The notes: generated by a model not told the origin, from the letters alone. Positions 18,626-28,540 are shown, numbered from the stretch's first letter. The stretch: DNA of 64,000 bases from Bacillus sp. FJAT-29790 (GCF_019039215.1 NZ_JAHNZZ010000003.1:166637-230636), one strand, 5' to 3'. Numbers and translations are program-made.

Positions 18626-19633
18626 TTAGTATCCATTTTGATTGTTCATTTGCCATTGCCAAGAATCGTTACACATATCGTCAATGCCCCTTCCAGCAGA
18701 CCAATTTAGTTCTCTTTTCGCTTTCATCGTATCAGCAAAGCTAATAGCAATATCACCAGCCCTTCTACTCACCATTTTATACGGAATCTTCCGTCCCGAG
18801 GCTTGTTCAAATGCATGAATCATCTCTAAGACACTATAACCTTTACCCGTGCCAAGATTATACGTATGAACCCCCGTGTGCTTCATTATCCTTTCGAGTG
18901 CTTTCAAATGACCGCATGCTAAATCAACGACATGAATATAATCCCTTACCCCAGTGCCATCATGCGTATCATAATCATTTCCGAACACATTTAATTCAGC
19001 TAATTTCCCAACCGCCACTTGACTCATATAAGGAAAAAGATTGTTCGGAATCCCATTTGGAACTTCCCCAATCAGCCCGCTGCTATGCGCCCCAACGGGA
19101 TTAAAATAACGCAATAAAGCGATGCGCCAATTAGGATCAGCATCAGCGAAATCTTGAAGCATTTTTTCACAGACTAATTTCGTCTGCCCGTACGGATTTG
19201 TCGCTTGAAGCGGATCGCTTTCACAAAATGGAACCCGATCCGAAAATCCGTAAACAGTGGCTGACGAGCTAAACACAAGCTTCTTCACGTTAAATTGATC
19301 CATCACTTCACACAGGTTAATTGTTCCCGCAACATTGTTCTGATAGTAGCGAAGAGGGACGGCCACTGATTCGCCCACCGCCTTTAGACCAGCGAAATGA
19401 ATGACGGCTTCAATTTCCTGTTCAGAAAAAATCGTGGATATTGACTGCTTATCTTTTAAATCCACATCATACGTGATGAAGTCATTACCTGTAATCTCCC
19501 TTACCCGCTCTAACGCTGCCGGCTGACTATTAGAGAAATTATCAGCGACAACGATGTTATATCCCACCTGCAACAGCTCAACACATGTATGTGTGCCGAT
19601 ATAACCAGCGCCGCCGGTAACTAGGATTGTCAT
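18626..19633 (-). CDS. galE: UDP-glucose 4-epimerase
   Basis: A 335-residue short-chain dehydrogenase-type epimerase that interconverts UDP-Glc and UDP-Gal (and possibly the N-acetyl forms). NAD motif VTGGAGYIGTHTC lies at residues 5-17, the catalytic Ser in FSSSATVYGF near 124 and the Tyr-x3-Lys as YGQTK at about 147-151. The length is typical. As the last gene of the island it may supply galactosyl donors for the polymer. ATG start behind GGGAGGAAAGAA. Confidence 0.95.
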   Translation of the reverse strand: MTILVTGGAGYIGTHTCVELLQVGYNIVVADNFSNSQPAALERVREITGNDFITYDVDLKDKQSISTIFSEQEIEAVIHFAGLKAVGESVAVPLRYYQNNVAGTINLCEVMDQFNVKKLVFSSSATVYGFSDRVPFCESDPLQATNPYGQTKLVCEKMLQDFADADPNWRIALLRYFNPVGAHSSGLIGEVPNGIPNNLFPYMSQVAVGKLAELNVFGNDYDTHDGTGVRDYIHVVDLACGHLKALERIMKHTGVHTYNLGTGKGYSVLEMIHAFEQASGRKIPYKMVSRRAGDIAISFADTMKAKRELNWSAGRGIDDMCNDSWQWQMNNQNGY

Positions 19634-19685
19634 ATTTCTTTCCTCCCATTTATGAATGTCCTAGTTTAATAAATATGTAGATAGC

Positions 19686-19725
19686 AAAAAAAAATCACGA
19701 TATCTGGGGATATCGTGACTTTTTT
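19686..19725 (-). terminator. Terminator upstream of galE
   Basis: AAAATCACGATATC pairs with GATATCGTGACTTTT around TGGG, with flanking A and T runs so it could work in both directions. It separates the decayed glycosyltransferase from galE. Confidence 0.8.
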
Positions 19726-19750
19726 AAAAAAGGGAAAATATATGAAGGGA

Positions 19751-20879
19751 CTATCCAATATAATTGGTGTAAATTTCAGCCATTTGATGCCCGATATTTT
19801 TTAGTGAATATTTTTCAACAATACTTAAATTCCTTTGTCCGCATTCCTTTCTAAGATTGGATGATTCATAAAGCATCAAGACCCTTTCAGTAAATGCCTC
19901 GACATCATCAATGGCTGTCACAAATCCGTTCACACCGTCTACAACAAAATCGCGATTGCCGCGACAATCGGTTACAATCAAAGCTAACCCCGTCGCCATA
20001 GCCTCCATTACATTCAGCGGCAACCCCTCGCGTCTAGACGATGAAACCGAAAGATCGGACAACATCATTAAATTAGCAATATCTTTACGGTATCCAAGGA
20101 ATTCCACGCATTCCAGAACTTATAGTTTGATAGCTTGTTCCTTATACTTTTCAGTACAATTCCCATCGCCGACAATAATATTTTAGATTGGGTATTTTTC
20201 CTTGTAATAAACTAACTGCTTCTATTAAAAGATCCTGGTGCTTATTTTCATTCAATTCCTCAACAAACAGCAAAATAAAATCGTCAAGCTGGTATTGATA
20301 TGTCTTTCGTAATTCTGTTTTTAGTTCTTCCGTCTGGGGGGTGAATATTTTCAAATTGATCCCGACCCCATTTACCAGCTTTGTCGATTTTAACATGAAC
20401 TTCTTTGCCCTAGCATAGTCTTCTTCATTAATGGTGATTAAACAGTCCGTGAAAGTTGCCAGCCATTTTTTAAGGGGATAATAAAGTAGCCAATTGGTGA
20501 ATGGTGCTCCCTTAAAAAAGTGGAATCCATGGGCAGTGTAGAGTACCTTCGTACCCCTTTTCCTAGCCTTTTTCGCTGCAAGTCTCGTCAAGACCCCGCC
20601 CGTTGGGGTATGCCAATGAATGATTTGATAGTTGTGTTTTTTAATTAATTGCTTAAGTACCATATAAACCTTAACATTACCTAGTTTGAAAGGCGATCGT
20701 TCAAAAGGAATATTGTGCTTCACATCGGCAAATGGGATGTTTGCATTTCCGTTAGTTGCGACATGAACTTCGAAGTTTTGATCCTTGAACCATTTGAGAT
20801 ATGGTAGGTAGAAATGTAGGATATGGCTGTCGACAGCTGCAGTATATAATACCTTTTTTAATAATGACCGATTGAACAT
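19751..20879 (-). pseudogene. Frameshifted EpsD-like GT4 glycosyltransferase
   Basis: The first part (20151-20879) encodes the GT4 N-domain: KKVLYTAAVDSHILHFYLPY, then YQIIHWHTPTGGVLTRLAA and VLYTAHGFHFFKGAP. The last part (19751-20107) encodes the donor-binding domain with SSRREGLPLNVMEAMATGLA. Between 20165 and 20105 the frame changes twice: IIVGDGNCTEKYKEQAIKL is read in a second frame before a third frame resumes at EFLGYRKDIANLM. No single frame spans the gene, so the product is a truncated 242-residue N-domain at most. It resembles B. subtilis EpsD. Confidence 0.88.
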
Positions 20880-21022
20880 GATTCATTTATTCCTCCGGTG
20901 TAACGATAGTAAGCTCTGGGCATTTTCTTTTAATGTATGCCTTATGTGCGAATTTGTAACCTTAGAAAATTACTAGCGATCCCTTATAGTAGCAATTATG
21001 TTGAGCTCTTATCCTCCTACTA

Positions 21023-22249
21023 CTATTTCATAATAGAAATAAAATGTTCTGCTAACTTTTTATAATCATGTTTGCTAATAATATATTCATACCCATTTTG
21101 CCCCATTTGCTTTCGCTCTTCTTCCGTTAGTTTCATTAATTTCAGTATTCCATCAGCAATTGCCTGAGGATTTTCTGGTTCAACAGAAACACCAGATTTA
21201 CTTTCAGCTACTAAGTCATTTCCTGCTTCTATCGAATGTAGTACAGGCTTTTGAGACATCATATAATCAAATAGTTTATTAGGACTAACACCAAAACGAT
21301 AAAGAGGTTGCCTTTGTAATCCTATATATAACACGTCCATTTTACTCAGAAAGTCTGGAATTGTATTTTTAGGAATCTCCTCAAAAAAATGAATGTTTTC
21401 CAAATTGTATTTTTTTGCCAGCCCTTTTAAATTTATTTTTTCAGGTCCTTTCCCAACCATTATCAAACTAATTGGATTTACTTTTAATAAGTTCACTGAT
21501 TCTATTAAAATTTCCAATGAATTAGCAACCCCGTGTGCTCCTGCATAGCCAATTAAAAATTGCCCTTTTTCCTTCATTTCATTAATAAAAGCAGACATTT
21601 CTTTTGGTATTTTATTCAAGGGGCTGTTCCATTCATCAATATCAATACCGTTAGGAATATAATAAAATTTAACTGGATCTAATCCATGTTCAACCATATG
21701 CCCTTTCGCTTTTGGAAGAAGAGACACCACTAAATCACAATGTTTATATGCGAAATTTTCTGCTTGTTGCATAACCATTATGAAGGGATGATAACGTGAC
21801 ATTCCACCTAATTCCTTTGGAGAGAGTGGCCATAAATCATGTACCTCATAAATTAGTTTTGCTTTGGAAGCTTTAGCTATTGCTTTGGCCGGATAAATAT
21901 CTAAAGGATAGGTAGAAGAAGCAATGACCACATTAGGATTAATTTCTTGTAATATTTTTGTTTTATATCGATAAATACTTTTTACAAAAGTCACCATATT
22001 CTTAATTCTTCCTAAACCATTTCCCTCATAGCTTGGAGTATTTATCCACACATAACGGATTCCATCAACTATTTCTGCCGTCCAATTTTGATCAATCTTT
22101 GGTTGTACATTTCTAACATGAGAATAAGAAGCCGCAATGATTGTTACATTGTGTCCTAATTTTACCCATTCACGTGCTAAGTAATAAGGACGATATTCCA
22201 TTCCATGGTATTTAGATCCGGCATAGTGATTTATTAGCAAAATATTCAT
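21023..22249 (-). CDS. WbuB-like GT4 glycosyltransferase
   Basis: A 408-residue retaining glycosyltransferase of the WbuB type (amino-sugar transferases of O-antigen and capsule clusters). The N-terminus MNILLINHYAGSKYHGMEYRPYYLAREW is typical of WbuB. The GT4 C-domain has YYIPNGIDIDEW near residue 195, GYAGAHGVANSLE near 235, and the donor-binding GVSPNKLFDYMMSQKPV near 322. It probably acts at the cytoplasmic face on an undecaprenyl-linked intermediate. Sugar specificity cannot be read from the sequence; N-acetylfucosamine-type sugars are common for relatives. Confidence 0.88.
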   Translation of the reverse strand: MNILLINHYAGSKYHGMEYRPYYLAREWVKLGHNVTIIAASYSHVRNVQPKIDQNWTAEIVDGIRYVWINTPSYEGNGLGRIKNMVTFVKSIYRYKTKILQEINPNVVIASSTYPLDIYPAKAIAKASKAKLIYEVHDLWPLSPKELGGMSRYHPFIMVMQQAENFAYKHCDLVVSLLPKAKGHMVEHGLDPVKFYYIPNGIDIDEWNSPLNKIPKEMSAFINEMKEKGQFLIGYAGAHGVANSLEILIESVNLLKVNPISLIMVGKGPEKINLKGLAKKYNLENIHFFEEIPKNTIPDFLSKMDVLYIGLQRQPLYRFGVSPNKLFDYMMSQKPVLHSIEAGNDLVAESKSGVSVEPENPQAIADGILKLMKLTEEERKQMGQNGYEYIISKHDYKKLAEHFISIMK

Positions 22250-22278
22250 TTCATAAAACTCCTGTTTAATCCTAAGAT

Positions 22279-22390
22279 TTATTGATTCATAATAATTTGA
22301 TCATCTGGAACCTTCCGGTGTTTCTTAGCAGGGGATCCAACCACCCTAACGTCCCCTTCCCAGTTATTATAACGATATGTGGCATTGTCA
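22279..22390 (-). pseudogene. C-terminal remnant of a left-handed beta-helix acetyltransferase
   Basis: Directly after the wbpG-like stop, one open frame reads WEGDVRVVGSPAKKHRKVPD and continues DQIIMNQ to a stop at 22279. VVGSPAK is the usual C-terminal signature of hexapeptide-repeat acyltransferases (compare VAGIPAK in the intact gene at 29946). No start codon or body remains. Confidence 0.5.
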
Positions 22391-23509
22391 TTAATGACCT
22401 AAATAATTCCTATACTTTCTAGCGATATGAGCATAATTAATTAAAAAGGATATTTTATATTCATCATGTTTTCTAGGAGGCTCATTCATAATTTTGTTAA
22501 AATCTTTTCTTTTCATTTCCAAATATGATAAAATATACTCTATATCTTTATCCATTTCTTCATCGTCATAAAGAGGTTTCTCTAGCTCTTTTAATGCATC
22601 TTCTCTTGTGATTTGACCTGATATAATTAAGCTTGAAAGATGAGAAGTTCGTTTATCTATATTAAACTTTTTTGGTAAATAGTAAGTTTGAAAAAATTTT
22701 GTGAAGATATTTTCATAATGTTTTCCGCCATAATAATTAAAACCACAAAGTTCATTCAATTCATTAATGGCTCTTTCGCGATTATAATCAATAAAATTTA
22801 AAGGTAAAAGAATGTTTAAGTTTTTAAAGTACTTATTTGCAATATACTTTTCAAAGTACGAAGTTAAATGTAGTTTATTAATCCCTTTATCTCCAAATTC
22901 ATTACTAATTGCTTTTATATGCGTTTTGTCCGCTGCATTATGCGCATTTCCCCTTTGGAGGATGGATTCAAGAGCAAAATTCGCCCCCGATAAAAAATAT
23001 TTAATTTTATTACGCTTCGCATGATTATATAAACACGCCAATAAAATATTATCCTGCGGAATGGCAATATTCGGCACTCCAGCCTGGATAAACGCGCGCG
23101 TCAAATCCATGTATTGTTCTTTATCTGGTTTTTCAATAATAAGGTCAATGTTACAAAATTTAGTCAGCTTATTGATATTTTCCTCTGCTAAGATTGTATT
23201 GAAACCATCATCAATATGAATAGCAAGTATTCTCAGATTATATTTAGCAATCAAATATGCCAAGTATGACGAATCTAAACCTCCTGAAAGACCCATCATA
23301 CAATCGTACTTTTTCCCCTCACCTTCTTTTTTTAACATTTTAATCATATTGTCTAATTTATTTTTCCCATGTTCATTCGGGAAATAAACATTCTTCATTC
23401 GCTCTAGACTATAATTACAATAATTGCAATTTCCATATTCATCAAAAGTAATTGTATCATCAGATCGATTATCCATTACACATCGATTACAAACTGTTCT
23501 TTTAGACAT
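22391..23509 (-). CDS. WbpG/PseA-type N-acetyl sugar amidotransferase
   Basis: A 372-residue PP-loop ATPase that converts a sugar carboxylate or acetamido group to an amidine. In Pseudomonas O-antigen synthesis WbpG acts with HisH- and HisF-like partners on the 2,3-diacetamido mannuronic sugar. Zinc-type cysteine pairs CNRCVMD (residue 8) and CNYCNYS (residue 29) precede the PP-loop MGLSGGLDSSYLA near 73. No dedicated HisH or HisF copy lies in this window, so it may borrow ammonia from elsewhere. A hexapeptide-acyltransferase remnant follows it directly. Confidence 0.88.
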   Translation of the reverse strand: MSKRTVCNRCVMDNRSDDTITFDEYGNCNYCNYSLERMKNVYFPNEHGKNKLDNMIKMLKKEGEGKKYDCMMGLSGGLDSSYLAYLIAKYNLRILAIHIDDGFNTILAEENINKLTKFCNIDLIIEKPDKEQYMDLTRAFIQAGVPNIAIPQDNILLACLYNHAKRNKIKYFLSGANFALESILQRGNAHNAADKTHIKAISNEFGDKGINKLHLTSYFEKYIANKYFKNLNILLPLNFIDYNRERAINELNELCGFNYYGGKHYENIFTKFFQTYYLPKKFNIDKRTSHLSSLIISGQITREDALKELEKPLYDDEEMDKDIEYILSYLEMKRKDFNKIMNEPPRKHDEYKISFLINYAHIARKYRNYLGH

Positions 23510-23709
23510 TAATAAGATCCCCTTATCATATCTTTAAAAATCTTCAATTTAATCCATAAAAATATTTAAATCAGATTTGCTTAATATATTTAGGATATTT
23601 AGGATTTACAAATTTTTACCAAAAGCGCCGATTATAGGAAAATATATCCAATTCCTTTCTTTGATCATAAAAAAAAGACCTCTTTCCTTTCCCAGCGAGT
23701 TCTAACAAT

Positions 23710-25041
23710 TTAAAGCTTATTATAGTTTTTTCGCATCAATAATTCAGTGACGTTTCTCGTGTCTAATATTGCTGGAGCAATTTCACCAATTAGCTTGTAA
23801 TCAAACACACTATGATTTGTAGCAATCATCGTTATATCAGCCTGCTTTATTAGTTCTTTTCTTAAAGTCTCAGTTTGATGGACTCCGTTATTCAATCTAA
23901 ATTTTTCAATATACGGATCGACGACTGTCCACTCGGCTCCTAACTTTGTAAGTTTCTCTAATATCGGTAATACCGGCGACTCTCTATAATCATCAATATC
24001 TTTTTTATATGCGACTCCCAACACTAGGATTTTCGATCCTTTCATCGCCTTCCCCTGCTCATTTAATATATCAAAACACCGCTGCACCACAAAGTCTGGC
24101 ATACTATCATTAATTTCTCCGGCAGTTTCAATCAACTTTGTGTGGTAATTATATTCTCGTGCTTTCCATGTAAGGTACCACGGATCAATCGGTATACAGT
24201 GACCTCCTAGTCCTGGCCCTGGATAAAAAGGCATAAATCCGTATGGCTTTGTTGCAGCTGCATCGATCACCTCCCATACATCAATTCCCATCTTATTACA
24301 AAGAATGGCCATTTCATTTGCTAAGGCAATGTTGATATTTCTAAATGTGTTTTCAAGAATTTTTTCCATTTCAGCAACCGCCGGGCTTGAGACTTTATGA
24401 ACAGTTCCTTCTAAGACACTTTCATATAAAGCTGCAGCCACAGCCGTACAATTTGGTGTCATACCCCCAACTACTTTTGGCGTATTTTTTGTATTAAAAG
24501 TTTTATTTCCAGGATCGACACGTTCTGGAGAATAAGCAAGAAAAAAATCTTCTCCACAAACTAATCCTGATTCTTCCAATATTGGCTTTATTAATTCTTC
24601 AGTTGTTCCAGGATATGTCGTACTTTCTAAGACCACTAATTTTCCTTTTTGAAGATAATTTGCAATCGCCTTTGTCGAGCTTTCGATATGTTTCATGTTT
24701 GGTTGTTTGTAAATGTCCAATGGCGTTGGCACGCATATTGCCACAGCGTCAATATCTCTAATAAATGAAAAATCTGATGTAGCCATCAACTTTCCACTTT
24801 TAACCAAAGATTGAAGATCTGTAGGAATAACATCTCCTATATAATTTTCACCTTTATTAACTTTTTTCACTTTTTCTTCCTGTACATCGAAGCCGATTAC
24901 TGTATAACCAGCTTTTGCTTTTTCAACCGCAAGCGGCAGACCTACGTACCCTAACCCGACTACTCCAACCCGGGCTGTTCTATTACTTAACTTTTCAATT
25001 AGTCGAACGGCTGCGTGACTCTCAATCATTTTTTCTGTCAT
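23710..25041 (-). CDS. wbpA: UDP-N-acetylglucosamine 6-dehydrogenase (WbpA type)
   Basis: A 443-residue nucleotide-sugar dehydrogenase that oxidises UDP-GlcNAc at C6 to the uronic acid, using two NAD+. NAD motif VGLGYVGLPLAVEKA lies near residues 28-42, LESTTYPGTTEE near 136, and the catalytic cysteine in GPGLGGHCIPIDPWYL near 268. It overlaps the WbpB-type gene upstream by 20 bp, and the two enzymes act in sequence. The similar WecC/TuaD enzymes are less likely given the Wbp context. Confidence 0.9.
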   Translation of the reverse strand: MTEKMIESHAAVRLIEKLSNRTARVGVVGLGYVGLPLAVEKAKAGYTVIGFDVQEEKVKKVNKGENYIGDVIPTDLQSLVKSGKLMATSDFSFIRDIDAVAICVPTPLDIYKQPNMKHIESSTKAIANYLQKGKLVVLESTTYPGTTEELIKPILEESGLVCGEDFFLAYSPERVDPGNKTFNTKNTPKVVGGMTPNCTAVAAALYESVLEGTVHKVSSPAVAEMEKILENTFRNINIALANEMAILCNKMGIDVWEVIDAAATKPYGFMPFYPGPGLGGHCIPIDPWYLTWKAREYNYHTKLIETAGEINDSMPDFVVQRCFDILNEQGKAMKGSKILVLGVAYKKDIDDYRESPVLPILEKLTKLGAEWTVVDPYIEKFRLNNGVHQTETLRKELIKQADITMIATNHSVFDYKLIGEIAPAILDTRNVTELLMRKNYNKL

Positions 25042-26062
25042 AACATATCTCCTCGTAGAAAACTAGTTTGTTTTTCTCTGCTGATTCATAAAATGCCAGA
25101 ACTAATTCAAGCACTTTTTTACCATCCTCATCTGTAACTGCTGGCGTTTTATTTTCATTAATTGCTTCGATTAAATCCTCAATAATTCTCTGGTGACCTG
25201 GTGTTCCCAACGGATCATTTTTTATTTTTTCTTTTAATCTCTCAGCTTCCCCTTCCGGCATTCCTTCAATTTGGATATGTTCAAAGTAGATTGCATTCGT
25301 CCCTCCGATTTTAACTGTTCCTTTTTCTCCAAAGATGGTAATTGATTCTTCAAAATTATGTGGATAAACGGTTGTGGATGCTTCGACTGTTCCAAGTGCG
25401 CCGGACTGAAAGCGAATCACACCAATTGATACATCCTCAGCTTCGATATTTCGCAACCGTGTTGCTTTCATACTGAAAATTTCTTTAGGCTTTCCCATAA
25501 ACCACAATAGTAAATCAAGCGTATGAATTGCTTGATTCATTAACACTCCACCATCTTGCTGCTTCGTACCTCGCCACGGAGCTTGATTATAGTATTCCTG
25601 GTTTCGATGCCAATTTACTTTTGCACTAACATGGCTTATTTTCCCTAGAAGTCCTTGGTCGATTATTTTTTTCAACTCTTGTACCACTGGGCGAAAACGA
25701 TTTGGATGCACCACCGATATTTTAATCTCGTTCACTTCAACCGCTTTAATGATCCGATTCGTTTCTTCAAGTGTCATTGCAATCGGTTTTTCTACTATAA
25801 TATGCTTTTTAGTAGCGGCTACTTCTTCTACAAGTGCTGCGCGAAGACTGCTTGGCGTGCAAATGCAAATTACATCAATCGATGAATCTTTAAGCATCTC
25901 AGTTAAATCTGTATACGGCGTTGCTTGATATTGATACACATACGGTTCCATCGCCGATTCTATTTTGTCACAAATAGCTATTAATCTAGCATTCTGAATA
26001 TTATTAATCGCAACAGCATGTTTCTTTGCAATAAATCCACAACCTACAATCGCAAAATTCAT
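25022..26062 (-). CDS. wbpB: Gfo/Idh/MocA sugar-nucleotide 3-dehydrogenase (WbpB type)
   Basis: A 346-residue Gfo/Idh/MocA oxidoreductase. The Rossmann motif IVGCGFIAKKHA is at residues 4-15 and the catalytic lysine in IIVEKPIAMTLEE near 94. HRNQEYYNQAPWRGTKQQDGG near 155 is the substrate region seen in WbpB/WlbA enzymes, which oxidise the 3-OH of UDP-GlcNAc uronate so an aminotransferase can act. Next to wbpA and with WbpD/WbpE homologues in the same island, this role is the best fit. ATG start behind AAGGAAGGTCATCC. Confidence 0.87.
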   Translation of the reverse strand: MNFAIVGCGFIAKKHAVAINNIQNARLIAICDKIESAMEPYVYQYQATPYTDLTEMLKDSSIDVICICTPSSLRAALVEEVAATKKHIIVEKPIAMTLEETNRIIKAVEVNEIKISVVHPNRFRPVVQELKKIIDQGLLGKISHVSAKVNWHRNQEYYNQAPWRGTKQQDGGVLMNQAIHTLDLLLWFMGKPKEIFSMKATRLRNIEAEDVSIGVIRFQSGALGTVEASTTVYPHNFEESITIFGEKGTVKIGGTNAIYFEHIQIEGMPEGEAERLKEKIKNDPLGTPGHQRIIEDLIEAINENKTPAVTDEDGKKVLELVLAFYESAEKNKLVFYEEICYDRKND

Positions 26063-26087
26063 GATGGATGACCTTCCTTCTTAATCC

Positions 26088-27197
26088 TTAATTTATTAGC
26101 CCTTTATATAAATCAATGAGCTTCCTTTCTTCAATATTCCAATTGTACTTTTCTCGGATCGCTTTTACTCCATTTTCCCCCATTCGCTGTGCGATTGTGG
26201 GATTATTTAATAAAAAAGTTATTTGGTCTGCAACATCATCTATGTTTTCTGGGTCAACACAAATACCGAACTCATATTCTTCCATCACTTTTCTAGCATA
26301 CGTATAGTCTGAAATAATAACAGGTAATCCCATCGACATATATTCGTATACTTTGGTGTTGAGAGTATCAACCTTAGGATATTGTCCTACGTCTAATATC
26401 GTTGATATACCTACATAACTTTCACTTAAAATAGCTGCAATTTCATTTCTAGAAATAACCCCTCGATAGTCTACTTTTGTATATTCAGGATAGCTTTTAA
26501 TTTCCTCATAATACTCTTTTGAGCTAAATGGGCCGCACAATATAAGGTTAGCGGGAGTTTGGGCTATTGCCTTAACGAGATGAGTTATTCCTCTTACGTG
26601 CGCCAATGTTCCTACATAAACCGCAGTGTTTGATTTATTATCATTTTTAGAAAAATCTTTATTAAATACATTATTATCAGGTAAATTTTCGATAAAAATG
26701 GTGTGGTTTGAACGATTTTCAAAATAATTCACATTATTGATTGTGCAAACTGCAATCACTGCATCAAGCTTCTTACATATATAAGCCTCATAACTCATAT
26801 ACAATTTTGCAATTAATTTTCTGATCATCTTAGGAATATATTCTTTTATTTCAATCTGAATCCCATAAAACTCATGACTATCAAAAATAACTACTTTGCC
26901 TTTCTTTTTTAACTTCGCCGCATATGGCAGCAGTTCCGGGTCATGAATCTGGTAAATATCGGCACCTATTTTCACTGCCTCTTTATACAACTTTTTACTT
27001 GTAAAGATCATTCGATGCAGCCTGCTTTTAGCACTCTCCATCCCAATATATGTTACTCCATCTTTTTCAAAGCTTTCCCCCTGTGAAACAATATAAGGTT
27101 TCATTCCTATTTTAATTGCACTTGATGCTTCTCTTAGTAGCCGTGGAATGGCATTTTGAGGCGTACTTGTTATATGACATATTTTTACCATTTCCAA
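26088..27197 (-). CDS. GT4 glycosyltransferase
   Basis: A 369-residue GT4-type glycosyltransferase. The N-domain begins VKICHITSTPQNAIPRLLRE and contains DIYQIHDPELLPYAAKLKKKG; the C-domain has AVYVGTLAHVRGI, and the donor-binding stretch KVDTLNTKVYEYMSMGLPVI near residue 287. The start is either the TTG at 27197, spaced correctly from GGGGGG, or the ATG two codons later. It lies between wbpB and a deacetylase-like gene in the same direction. The sugar transferred is unknown. Confidence 0.87.
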   Translation of the reverse strand: MEMVKICHITSTPQNAIPRLLREASSAIKIGMKPYIVSQGESFEKDGVTYIGMESAKSRLHRMIFTSKKLYKEAVKIGADIYQIHDPELLPYAAKLKKKGKVVIFDSHEFYGIQIEIKEYIPKMIRKLIAKLYMSYEAYICKKLDAVIAVCTINNVNYFENRSNHTIFIENLPDNNVFNKDFSKNDNKSNTAVYVGTLAHVRGITHLVKAIAQTPANLILCGPFSSKEYYEEIKSYPEYTKVDYRGVISRNEIAAILSESYVGISTILDVGQYPKVDTLNTKVYEYMSMGLPVIISDYTYARKVMEEYEFGICVDPENIDDVADQITFLLNNPTIAQRMGENGVKAIREKYNWNIEERKLIDLYKGLIN

Positions 27198-27232
27198 CAG
27201 TTCCCCCCAAATATCGCTCGAATTTTTTCTCC

Positions 27233-27982
27233 TTACCTATTTCTATAAAAAACCGATTCTTTCATTGGATCTTGAAAGCCTTTAATATTTTTAACAAGCT
27301 CAGCTATAATTTTTTCGTTTAATTCATCTTTAAACACGTTTAATTTATCATTTTGAGTACTCAAATGATTGTAGTTCCACCAAATTGGGTGCGTTAATAT
27401 ATGCAATTTGTTATTTTTAATATGATTACATGCACAATCTTCACTCCAGTTATGATTTGAGTCAGATATATATTTAAATTCTTTAAAAAAGGTCTTGTCG
27501 TATGCATTAAATAAACCTTTTATTTTGAGACTTTTATTTAATAGATTTTTACCGGGACGATGAAAAGAGAAAGAAGAAATGTTGTGGTTTAATATTTTTG
27601 CTAAAATTTCAATCTCAATTTGAAGCTTTTCAACAATATCATTTGACTCAGGATAAGCCGTTGGGTCAAAATGTAGTCCTATATCATGACCCAAATCCAG
27701 AATATTTAGAAGTAATTTTGTTTGAGAGGGATCTAAAATATTATAAAATGGAGACGTTATCCAAACAAAATAAGTTGATTTAACCGCTAGATTGTTCTCA
27801 ATTTGTGCAATATGATATGCAGCATCTATACTTTGATCAATATCATGCCTTAATATTACTAATTGTCCATTTGTCTGACTGTTGTTACGATAATTCTTAT
27901 AAAAAAGAAAATTATACCCATTATTTTTTAGTAAATTTAGGATTTCCATGTAATGCTTGCTTGAAAAATCACATTTTTTCAC
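27233..27982 (-). CDS. Polysaccharide deacetylase-like protein
   Basis: A 249-residue protein of the NodB-like deacetylase group found in polysaccharide clusters. LVILRHDIDQSIDAAY near residue 42 resembles the metal-binding D-x-D strand, DIGLHFDPTAYPE near 112 supplies a histidine, then SFHRPGKN near 149 and LHILTHPIWWNY near 204, the last matching the catalytic C-terminal histidine strand. There is no signal peptide, so it would act in the cytosol. Start GTG behind GGGAGGGGG. AT-rich codon use suggests a recent origin. Substrate unknown. Confidence 0.75.
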   Translation of the reverse strand: MKKCDFSSKHYMEILNLLKNNGYNFLFYKNYRNNSQTNGQLVILRHDIDQSIDAAYHIAQIENNLAVKSTYFVWITSPFYNILDPSQTKLLLNILDLGHDIGLHFDPTAYPESNDIVEKLQIEIEILAKILNHNISSFSFHRPGKNLLNKSLKIKGLFNAYDKTFFKEFKYISDSNHNWSEDCACNHIKNNKLHILTHPIWWNYNHLSTQNDKLNVFKDELNEKIIAELVKNIKGFQDPMKESVFYRNR

Positions 27983-28045
27983 ATCTAACCCCCTCCCTAT
28001 TTGATTAATTTTTCATCAAAAGAAACGTAATGAGTAAATACTTTA

Positions 28046-28140
28046 TTAAATGCCTTGTTGTTTAAAGTAATTAATCGTTTCGTTGATCCCTTATTTTAAA
28101 CTATAGGCTAGTTCCCAGTTCAACTTCATACTTATCCACG
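28046..28140 (-). pseudogene. C-terminal remnant of an NAD-dependent sugar epimerase/dehydratase
   Basis: The minus strand reads KLNWELAYSLK, an in-frame stop, then GINETINYFKQQGI before a stop at 28046. This is the usual tail of GalE/WbpP-like epimerases (lysine, x-LGW, then a GI-x-x-TI-x-YF helix). The rest of the gene is gone. Confidence 0.5.
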
Positions 28141-28469
28141 ATTCCCAGCCTCTCTATTACAGTCACTATGATTCCCCCTATTATTAGCATGAGCAAAGTA
28201 GCCTACCTAATCTAACTAAGAAGTTTTGGCTATTCAGAAAAATCCATGAAAATAGGATTTAATCTATTCTTTTGTTCTAACCCATTGGATGCTCATATAT
28301 CGATAATTTTATTCGTTCTAAAGAACGAATAGTCATAACTAAAGACGCCGCTCAAAAAAAGAGCGACTCTCCTATTTCATAATTTACAAAAATGAAGCCA
28401 TTTATTTATTTTAATATTTTAATTCTGGTAGGTCCTTCTTTATATATTCTTTTTCCATTTTTTACGAAA

Positions 28470-28540
28470 GGGCATCTAACCCGTCCTCACAGCATGATCG
28501 AGTACCTCCATTAATATTGTTAAGGAGACATCACCATTAA
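28470..28540. repeat. Island duplication, copy 1
   Basis: GGGCATCTAACCCGTCCTCA, CAGCATGATCGAGTACCTCC and AAGGAGACATCACC each recur with few changes and in the same order at 45780-45895. The second copy carries about 48 extra bases after the first block. Confidence 0.75.

Noticed and set aside
18429-18629. 66-residue plus-strand frame at the island's left edge
   Set aside because: It overlaps an equally open minus-strand frame, lacks a ribosome site and known domain.
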